Shown here: positions 1-4,556 of the stretch, one piece after another
Layout: the number at the start of each line of letters is the position of its first letter
Position numbering within the stretch: position 1 is the first letter of the stretch
NCBI GenBank assembly: GCA_026785645.1
Contig: JAJAZM010000057.1
Span: 1 to 7,305 of the forward strand
Direction: 5' to 3'
Length of the DNA: 7,305 nucleotides
Source: Sphingomonas bacterium
GTDB taxonomy: Bacteria; Pseudomonadota; Alphaproteobacteria; Sphingomonadales; Sphingomonadaceae
The notes under the pieces: model-generated
Told to the model about the DNA's origin: nothing
The model's input: the letters and a program-made list of their open reading frames with translations, nothing else
Databases searched by the model: none
Made by a program: the position numbers and the translations under genes

Positions 1-1
1 A

Positions 2-130
2 TTCTACGATGCCGAGCGGTCGCACCAGGACTTCATGAAGCGCAATCCGATGCACCCCTACATTCTGGCACATGATGTCGGCAAAGTGACCGCGTTGAAG
101 CGCGCGATGCCGAATCTTTATCGATCCTGA
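2..130 (+). CDS. msrA: Peptide-methionine (S)-S-oxide reductase MsrA, C-terminal fragment
   Basis: This is the last 42 codons of a gene that begins before the window, read in frame 2 to a TGA at 128-130. The visible protein starts FYDAERSHQDF and continues NPMHPYILAHDVGKVTALKR before ending PNLYRS. The block 'F-Y-x-A-E-x-x-H-Q-D-(F/Y)' followed by 'N-P-x-x-P-Y-I' and 'D-x-x-K-V-x-x-L-K-(x)n-P-x-L-(Y/W)' is the usual C-terminal signature of long-form MsrA. In the family this enzyme reduces methionine S-sulfoxide in proteins and free methionine using thioredoxin, repairing oxidative damage in the cytoplasm or, if exported, the periplasm. The catalytic N-terminal Cys (GCFW motif) lies outside the window, so activity and localisation cannot be judged. 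It is followed by a 148-bp gap, so it is probably the end of its transcription unit. Confidence 0.85.
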   Translation, partial: FYDAERSHQDFMKRNPMHPYILAHDVGKVTALKRAMPNLYRS

Positions 131-192
131 CCCTGGCACCCCTTGTTTCGTCCCATAAAGGCACGGATCGTAATCATTCTCTCCACTTCCTT

Positions 193-211
193 ACCCGGCA
201 ATAAACCGGGT
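193..211 (+). terminator. Short hairpin, possible weak terminator after msrA
   Basis: ACCCGG (193-198) pairs perfectly with CCGGGT (206-211) around a 7-nt loop CAATAAA, and is followed by CTTTA. The position, about 60 bp after the msrA stop, suits a Rho-independent terminator. However, the stem is only 6 bp and the T-tract is very short, so it could equally be a chance inverted repeat or an RNA element in the next gene's leader. Confidence 0.35.
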
Positions 212-263
212 CTTTACGCCCTTGGGTTAGTGAACAGCACCTAGACCTTGGCCGACCGGAAAT

Positions 264-268
264 AGGAG
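264..268 (+). promoter_or_regulatory. Shine-Dalgarno AGGAG selecting the ATG at 279
   Basis: AGGAG sits 10 nt before ATG 279 but only 1 nt before the in-frame GTG at 270. The spacing favours ATG 279 as the real start and argues against the longer GTG form. Confidence 0.7.
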
Positions 269-278
269 CGTGATCAGA

Positions 279-947
279 ATGGCGAACAAAGCGGCAGTCG
301 AGGGGCAAACGGCGAGCGTTGTCGAAGCGCAGCTTAAGCGGGTCGATGCCGAAGGGTCGTCGCGCCATCCCCACCTCGCCGCCTTGCTCATTGCGACTGG
401 CGCCACGGCATCGCGCGACCTCGCCGATGCGGTCCATCTGCTGTGCGCGATCCATGGCAGCCACCCCGGCCTGACCGATATTGCACTCGCCGCCAGCCCC
501 GCCGGTAACACCCGCGACTGGCTGCGTGAAGCCGCAGGCGCCTTCGACCGCGAGCGGCTGTATCTCGTCCGCCTGACCTCGGCGATTGGCCCGATGCCCT
601 CGACCCCCGGCGCGGTGCAGACCGAAAATGCCTTGCTTGCCCTGCGCCATGCAATCGAAACCCTCGCCAGGTCGGAGCGCCGCGGCTGCGCGCTCGGTGC
701 CGCCACCGCGTTGATCCAGGATTGGCGCTCGTTTCGCGCGCTGCTCGATCATGCCGCCGATCGCTCGGGGATTGAATGCCCGACCTGCTCGCTGCCGACC
801 GACGACAGCCTCTCCGGCGTGGTTGTCGCCGGCACCGACGGCCTTGCCAGCGAACGCGCGCTTGGCTTCGGCGCCGAGCAATTGCTGCTCCAGCATCGCG
901 GCCTGCTCGATCTGATGGAGGCTAGGGCCGCCGCCCGCCTCGACTGA
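279..947 (+). CDS. Uncharacterised helical protein of 222 aa, sphingomonad-type DUF
   Basis: I do not recognise a biochemical function. The product begins MANKAAVEGQ and has 222 residues with no signal peptide or membrane segment, so it is probably cytoplasmic. It is rich in Ala, Leu, Arg and Asp and looks almost entirely helical. A central block around residues 82-160 (containing AFDRERLYLVRLTSAIGP, then ALLALRHAIETLARSERRGCALGAA and QDWRSFRALLDHAA) resembles a conserved domain that I associate from memory with Sphingomonadales proteins of unknown function (possibly DUF6975; not verified). A CPTC pair (167-170) lies just after this bundle and could bind metal or act as a redox pair. The ATG at 279 is chosen over GTG 270 because of the AGGAG at 264-268. 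The gene stands alone: 148 bp follow msrA and 69 bp precede the MoxR gene. Codon use matches its neighbours, so it is a resident gene rather than a recent arrival. Confidence 0.8.
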   Translation: MANKAAVEGQTASVVEAQLKRVDAEGSSRHPHLAALLIATGATASRDLADAVHLLCAIHGSHPGLTDIALAASPAGNTRDWLREAAGAFDRERLYLVRLTSAIGPMPSTPGAVQTENALLALRHAIETLARSERRGCALGAATALIQDWRSFRALLDHAADRSGIECPTCSLPTDDSLSGVVVAGTDGLASERALGFGAEQLLLQHRGLLDLMEARAAARLD

Positions 948-979
948 CGCGCGTCTCCACTGATGCCCGCCTCGACTGA
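933..979. repeat. 15-bp direct repeat spanning the 222-aa gene's stop codon
   Basis: GCCCGCCTCGACTGA occurs at 933-947, where it encodes the last residues and TGA stop of the 222-aa protein, and again exactly at 965-979 in the following spacer. The two copies are offset by 32 bp. The 17 bp after each copy do not match, so this is either a decayed tandem duplication or a small slippage event at the gene's end. Confidence 0.8.
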
Positions 980-981
980 GC

Positions 982-1010
982 TTGCCCCGCACCGTCCCGC
1001 CGTTTAGGTC
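982..1010 (+). promoter_or_regulatory. Candidate promoter placing the start site at the MoxR ATG
   Basis: TTGCCC (982-987) is a fair -35 element. TAGGTC (1005-1010) lies 17 bp downstream in the -10 position but is a weak match to TATAAT. If used, transcription would begin at about 1016-1018, at or next to ATG 1017, giving a leaderless or nearly leaderless mRNA. The AGG at 1006-1008 could instead serve as a weak ribosome-binding site (8-nt spacing) for a transcript starting further upstream. The sequence does not decide between the two. Confidence 0.3.
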
Positions 1011-1016
1011 GGGCAA

Positions 1017-1859
1017 ATGCGCTTCGAAGGAACCTCCAACTACATCGCGACCGACGACCTCAAGGTTGCGGTCAATGCGGCAGTAAAGCTTCGTCGGCCC
1101 CTGCTGATCAAGGGCGAGCCCGGCACCGGCAAGACCGTGCTGGCCCACGAAATCGCTGCCGCGATCGGCGCGCCGCTGATCGAATGGCACATCAAATCGA
1201 CCACTCGCGCCCATCAGGGGCTGTACGAATATGATGCCGTCGCCCGGTTGCGTGACGGCCAGCTCGGCGACGAGCGGGTGCACGACATTTCCAACTACAT
1301 CAGGCGCGGCAAATTGTGGGACGCGTTCACGTCGCCCGAGCTGCCGGTGCTGCTGATCGACGAGATCGACAAGGCCGACATCGAATTCCCCAACGACCTC
1401 CTGCAGGAGCTCGACCGGATGGAGTTCCACGTTTACGAAACCGGCGAGACGGTGAGGGCTGCTGATCGCCCGGTGGTGGTGATCACTTCGAACAACGAAA
1501 AGGAATTGCCCGACGCATTCCTTCGCCGCTGCTTCTTCCACTACATCTCCTTCCCCGACCGCCCGACGATGGAGGCGATCGTCGATGTTCACTTCCCCGG
1601 AATCCAGAAGATCCTCGTCAGCCGCGCGCTCGACCTGTTCTATGAAGTTCGCGACGTACCAGGGATCAAGAAGAAACCATCGACCAGCGAATTGCTCGAC
1701 TGGCTTAAATTGCTGCTCCACGAAGACATGCCGCTCGAGGTGCTCCAGAACCGCGATCCGACCAAGGCCATCCCGCCGCTCCATGGCGCGCTGCTCAAGA
1801 ACGAGCAGGATGTGATGCTGTTCGAGAAACTGGCGTTCATGGCGCGGCGCAACGGTTAG
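1017..1859 (+). CDS. MoxR-family AAA+ ATPase, partner type of CoxE-like VWA proteins
   Basis: The 280-residue protein has a complete AAA+ core. Walker A is GEPGTGKT (33-40), Walker B is LLIDEID (112-118), sensor 1 is in ITSNNEKELP (156-165), and the arginine-finger candidates are R170/R171 in FLRRC. The opening MRFEGTSNYIATDDLK and the long-conserved FPNDLLQELDRMEF after Walker B are typical of the MoxR subgroup genetically paired with CoxE-like VWA proteins. These ATPases form hexamers and, with their VWA partner, act like chaperones in maturing or activating target complexes; the best-known cases involve metal-cofactor insertion (CoxD/CoxE, NorQ/NorD, CbbQ/CbbO). The likely partner here is the VWA gene at 4557, but it is not adjacent. 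Length is normal for the group and no key residue is missing. The gene is followed after 11 nt by the cystathionine beta-lyase gene on the same strand, suggesting co-transcription. The target is unknown. Confidence 0.93.
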   Translation: MRFEGTSNYIATDDLKVAVNAAVKLRRPLLIKGEPGTGKTVLAHEIAAAIGAPLIEWHIKSTTRAHQGLYEYDAVARLRDGQLGDERVHDISNYIRRGKLWDAFTSPELPVLLIDEIDKADIEFPNDLLQELDRMEFHVYETGETVRAADRPVVVITSNNEKELPDAFLRRCFFHYISFPDRPTMEAIVDVHFPGIQKILVSRALDLFYEVRDVPGIKKKPSTSELLDWLKLLLHEDMPLEVLQNRDPTKAIPPLHGALLKNEQDVMLFEKLAFMARRNG

Positions 1860-1870
1860 GCCGACGCGAC

Positions 1871-3049
1871 GTGGCCAGCGACGACCACGATCCTGAGTAC
1901 CGCCCCGCGACCCGGGCGATCCATCCGATAAGCCTTGCGTCGCGCGACTTCGAATCGCTCGCAACGCCAATTTACCGCGGGTCGACCGTCCTGTTCGACA
2001 AGCTCGCCGACGTGGTCGATCGCCGTCGCAATCCGGAGCATTATCGCTACGGCCTGACCGGCACCCCGACTGCGCGCGAACTTGCGCTTCGGATCGCCGC
2101 ACTGGAGGGCGCACACCGCTCTTGGCTGGTGCCCGGCGGACTAGCGGCGATCAGCGCCACCTATCTCGCGACCTGCAAGGCGGGCAGCCATGTCCTGCTC
2201 CCCGCCAGCGCCTACCCGCCCAATCGCGAACTGGGCGACGGCCTGCTGTCGCGCTTCGGGATCGAGGTCGAGCAATATGACCCGCTGATCGGCGCCGGAA
2301 TTGCCGCCCTCATCCGCCCCGACACCGCGCTTATCTGGTGCGAAAGCCCGGGATCGATCACAATGGAGATCCAGGACGTGCCATCCATCGCCGCCGCCGC
2401 CAAGCCGCGCGGCGTTCCGGTGGCGCTCGACAACACCTATGCCGCGGGCGTGCTGTTCGACGCCTTTGCCGCCGGCGTCGACATCAGCCTTCAGGCGCTG
2501 ACCAAATATGTCGGCGGGCATAGCGACATGCTGCTCGGCAGCATCTCCGTCCGCGAGCCCGCGATGGCGCGAACCTTTGGCACTACGCTCGAGCAACTCG
2601 GCATGGGCGTGTCGCCCGACGATTGCGCGCTCGCCTTGCGCGGCCTCGCTACGCTCAACATCAGGCTCGCCGCGCTCGAACAATCGACGCTTGAGGTCGC
2701 GCACTGGCTCAAGCAGCGCCCGGAAGTGAAGAACATGCTCCACCCCGCCTTCCCCGATTGCCCCGGCCACGAGCATTGGAAGCGCGATTTCACCGGCTCG
2801 GCCAGCTTGTTCTCGATCATCTTCCGCGACTGGTCAGCGGCGCAGGTCGAACGCTTCGTCGACAGCCTCAGATTGTTCAAGATCGGCTACAGCTGGGGCG
2901 GCGTGGTCAGTCTGGTCATGGCCTATCCGCATCTCGTTCGCCCGACCCCCGAACACGGCCCGCGCCTGGTCCGCCTCAACATCGGCCTCGAACACCCCGC
3001 CGACCTCATCGGCGATCTTGAGCAGGCGATCATGAAGGCGAACAGCTGA
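1871..3049 (+). CDS. metC: Cystathionine beta-lyase-type PLP enzyme
   Basis: This 392-residue protein belongs to the Cys/Met-metabolism PLP family (fold-type I). Visible features are the phosphate-site YRYGLTGTPT (58-67) and PGGLAAIS (88-95), a Tyr stacking on the cofactor in SAYPP (Y115), the ring-nitrogen Asp in ALDNTY (D187), and the Schiff-base lysine in ALTKYVGGHSD (K212). The C-terminal GYSWGGVVSLV segment and the SAYPPNRE context resemble MetC-type beta-lyases more than cystathionine gamma-synthases. The expected reaction is cystathionine to homocysteine, pyruvate and ammonia in the cytosol, the penultimate step of methionine synthesis; related side activities such as cysteine or methionine lysis cannot be excluded. 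GTG 1871 is the only reasonable start: it follows the MoxR stop by 11 nt and no Met appears until residue 165. The only ribosome-binding candidate is AGG at 1858-1860, overlapping the MoxR TAG. The gene ends exactly where the opposing chemoreceptor gene ends, with no space for a terminator. Confidence 0.9.
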   Translation: MASDDHDPEYRPATRAIHPISLASRDFESLATPIYRGSTVLFDKLADVVDRRRNPEHYRYGLTGTPTARELALRIAALEGAHRSWLVPGGLAAISATYLATCKAGSHVLLPASAYPPNRELGDGLLSRFGIEVEQYDPLIGAGIAALIRPDTALIWCESPGSITMEIQDVPSIAAAAKPRGVPVALDNTYAAGVLFDAFAAGVDISLQALTKYVGGHSDMLLGSISVREPAMARTFGTTLEQLGMGVSPDDCALALRGLATLNIRLAALEQSTLEVAHWLKQRPEVKNMLHPAFPDCPGHEHWKRDFTGSASLFSIIFRDWSAAQVERFVDSLRLFKIGYSWGGVVSLVMAYPHLVRPTPEHGPRLVRLNIGLEHPADLIGDLEQAIMKANS

Positions 3050-4447
3050 CTATTCGTCGCGGTAGGCGAGCTCGAAATTGCCCCAGCGCTTGCCGCGGAA
3101 GTAGAGCGGGACGAAGACGTTCTTGACCGGGATATATTTGTCGCCAAGCTCCATCCGGTAGGTGGCAAGCATTGCCGGGCGATCACTGTTGATCGCGTTT
3201 CGGGTGGTGTCGTCCATGAAGATCCGCCGGTTGCGGCAATGTTCGTCATTCCACACCGGGTCGGGCCCGGGGGTGTGGCAACGTTCGGACAAATGCGTCG
3301 GCAGATAGCCGTCGACGTTGGTGATCGCCGATCCGATGATCCGCCCGTCGCGCAGCTTGAAGCGGTCGAGCAACGGCCGCACCACATCATGTGCGAAATC
3401 GGCAAAGCCATTGCTATATTGCGGTGGGTTGGTGCCTTCCTCGAGCACATAATTGCGGTCGTGAACCGCTTCGAATGCGACTTCCCCCGAATCAATCCCG
3501 GAATCCACCGCAGCAGCGATTGCGCGACTCGCTTCCTGGGCGAGCAAAATCATCGGCGTATCGTCGATTTCGGCGCCTGAATTGGCAAGCGTATCAAGCA
3601 TCGTGTTCGACAAAAGTTCAAGATGGACCAGGCGTTTCTGCGCCTTGACCAATTGCCCGCCATTGTCGCGCGCGTCGCCGGCAAAGGCGGTCAGCCCGGC
3701 CTTGACCCGGTCGACGCTGGTCTGAATCATGTTGGTCGAATGGGCGATGCCTTCGGTCTGGCGGTCGACCATTCCGACCAGCTCGCTGACTTCGCGCACC
3801 GTATCGCTGATCTGGCCGAACCCGGCCTGCGCCGCTCGGCTGCGTTCGACCCCGGTCTTGATTTCGGAGGTGACCGCCCCGGCCTCGCGCGTCAATTCGC
3901 CGATCGTCAGCGCGATCTGGCTGGTCGCCGATCGGGTGTCATGCGCCAGTTTCTTCACTTCGGCGGCAACCACCGCAAAGCTTCGCCCTGCGTCGCCGGC
4001 GCGCGCCGCCTCGATCGTCGCATTGAGCGCCAGCATATTGGTCTTGCGCGCGATCACTTCGATCGTCGACGAGACCATCTGCACCTGGTTCATCGCGGTC
4101 GCGAAACCCGCCATCCGCTCGCCCAGCTGGACCACCAAATCGGTCAATCCCTTGAATCCCTCGATCGTCCCCTCGATCGCCTCGCGCCCAGCGTCGAGCT
4201 TGGCCTTGGCCTGCTCCGACAACAGTCGCGCTTCATCGGTCGAATCGCTGACCCGCGCCTGGTCGGCAAGCAAATGCGTGGTCACTTCCTCAAGCGTGTC
4301 GAGTGTCTTCAGGTGAAGGCTGATCTTGTCCGACACGTCCTGGACATAGCCCGCGACATCGCTGCATTCGATCGACAACGACCCGCAATCGCGCGCCACC
4401 GCGCGGATCGCATGTTCGGTGACTTCCTCGATACCCGCCGTCGCCAT
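3050..4447 (-). CDS. Soluble methyl-accepting chemotaxis protein with C-terminal sensory domain
   Basis: The 465-residue protein has no membrane segment or signal peptide, so it should be a cytoplasmic chemoreceptor. Residues about 20-280 form a long coiled-coil signalling region. The hairpin tip, around 130-165, contains IARKTNMLALNATIEAARAG followed by GRSFAVVAAEVKKLA, the conserved CheA/CheW-binding site. The tip keeps N142, E146 and R149; the position equivalent to the Tsr trimer-contact Phe373 is Arg134 (numbering from memory). Residues about 290-465 form a separate C-terminal domain with DGYLPTH (379-385), CRNRRIF (404-410) and a final RWGNFELAYRDE, a module I recall behind the signalling domain of other alphaproteobacterial receptors and which probably senses the signal. 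H385, C390, H391, H403 and C404 cluster there and might bind metal or haem. The signal is unknown. It is transcribed divergently from the VWA gene and collides tail-to-tail with metC. No other che or flagellar gene is present in the window. Confidence 0.93.
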   Translation of the reverse strand: MATAGIEEVTEHAIRAVARDCGSLSIECSDVAGYVQDVSDKISLHLKTLDTLEEVTTHLLADQARVSDSTDEARLLSEQAKAKLDAGREAIEGTIEGFKGLTDLVVQLGERMAGFATAMNQVQMVSSTIEVIARKTNMLALNATIEAARAGDAGRSFAVVAAEVKKLAHDTRSATSQIALTIGELTREAGAVTSEIKTGVERSRAAQAGFGQISDTVREVSELVGMVDRQTEGIAHSTNMIQTSVDRVKAGLTAFAGDARDNGGQLVKAQKRLVHLELLSNTMLDTLANSGAEIDDTPMILLAQEASRAIAAAVDSGIDSGEVAFEAVHDRNYVLEEGTNPPQYSNGFADFAHDVVRPLLDRFKLRDGRIIGSAITNVDGYLPTHLSERCHTPGPDPVWNDEHCRNRRIFMDDTTRNAINSDRPAMLATYRMELGDKYIPVKNVFVPLYFRGKRWGNFELAYRDE

Positions 4448-4458
4448 GCTAATTTACC

Positions 4459-4485
4459 CCATCGGATTGCTTGCCCGCAGTTTTA
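4459..4485 (-). promoter_or_regulatory. Candidate sigma-28 (FliA)-type promoter of the chemoreceptor gene
   Basis: Read on the minus strand, TAAAACTG (4485-4478) is followed by exactly 11 nt and then TCCGATGG (4466-4459). This matches the enterobacterial FliA pattern TAAAGTTT-N11-GCCGATAA at 10 of 16 positions, including the core TAAA and CCGAT with the correct spacing. Chemoreceptor genes are classic FliA targets. Against it, the predicted start (about 4451-4454) would leave a 5' leader of only 4-7 nt before ATG 4447, and the consensus is borrowed from a distant group. Confidence 0.4.
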
Positions 4486-4496
4486 GGACGCAATCG

Positions 4497-4513
4497 TAAC
4501 CGTCCGGTTAACC
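4497..4513. promoter_or_regulatory. Operator-like inverted repeat TAACCG-TC-CGGTTA plus overlapping GGTTAACC
   Basis: TAACCG (4497-4502) and CGGTTA (4505-4510) are perfect inverted arms around 2 nt, and the right arm runs into a second palindrome GGTTAACC (4506-4513). This yields alternating TAACC/GGTTA half-sites between the two candidate promoters, a sensible location for a dimeric regulator acting on both genes. TTAACCA (4508-4514) also resembles a CtrA half-site, but the upstream GTAA is 8 nt away rather than the 7 nt of the TTAA-N7-TTAA consensus. Confidence 0.45.
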
Positions 4514-4520
4514 AAGCGGT

Positions 4521-4547
4521 TTGTCAGCGTCACCGCCCTGGCATAAA
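4521..4547 (+). promoter_or_regulatory. Candidate sigma-70 promoter of the VWA gene, near-leaderless
   Basis: TTGTCA (4521-4526) and CATAAA (4542-4547) resemble -35 and -10 elements, though separated by 15 bp, one or two fewer than ideal. The start site would fall at about 4553-4556, just before ATG 4557. No Shine-Dalgarno sequence is visible before that ATG, which fits a near-leaderless mRNA. Confidence 0.4.
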
Positions 4548-4556
4548 GCGTGGCCC

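Larger units (their letters stand above)
131..278. other. Intergenic region between msrA and the uncharacterised 222-aa gene
   Basis: This 148-bp stretch has no coding potential I can support. It is more AT-rich than the flanking genes, particularly around 150-215, as expected for a regulatory spacer. It contains a short perfect hairpin (193-211) and ends with a good Shine-Dalgarno sequence (264-268). I could not find a convincing sigma-70 -35/-10 pair with 16-18 bp spacing in front of the next gene, although a promoter must presumably lie here or upstream. Confidence 0.6.
4448..4556. promoter_or_regulatory. Divergent control region between chemoreceptor and VWA genes
   Basis: This 109-bp spacer must carry the promoters of both flanking genes, because they diverge from it. 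It holds a sigma-28-like pair facing left (4459-4485), a 14-bp inverted repeat with an overlapping GGTTAACC palindrome (4497-4513), and a sigma-70-like pair facing right (4521-4547). No coding sequence is supported in it: an in-frame TTG at 4521 would extend the VWA protein by 12 residues but coincides with the candidate -35 and lacks a ribosome-binding site. Confidence 0.7.

Noticed and set aside
174..2114. A 646-codon open frame on the minus strand opposite the 222-aa gene, the MoxR gene and the start of metC
   Set aside because: It crosses three well-supported genes, has an Arg/Gly-rich composition typical of the antisense of GC-rich coding DNA, and contains no recognisable domain.
2..3049. 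msrA and the metC-like gene as a methionine-metabolism cluster
   Set aside because: They are 1.7 kb apart with two unrelated genes and two intergenic gaps between them, so shared regulation is not supported.
3071..3088. RWGNF near the chemoreceptor C-terminus (residues 454-458) as a CheR/CheB-docking pentapeptide (xWxxF)
   Set aside because: It fits the pattern, but it lies inside the folded C-terminal domain, 7 residues from the end without a flexible tether, and a similar W-G string seems to be structural in related receptors.
3623..4486. A 287-codon plus-strand open frame opposite the chemoreceptor
   Set aside because: It lies antisense to a clear MCP signalling domain, is rich in Arg, Asp and His in shadow-frame fashion, and has no domain match.
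4496..4511. A full CtrA box (TTAA-N7-TTAA)
   Set aside because: The left half is GTAA and the gap is 8 nt, so it is not a consensus site; kept only as a possible half-site within the inverted repeat.
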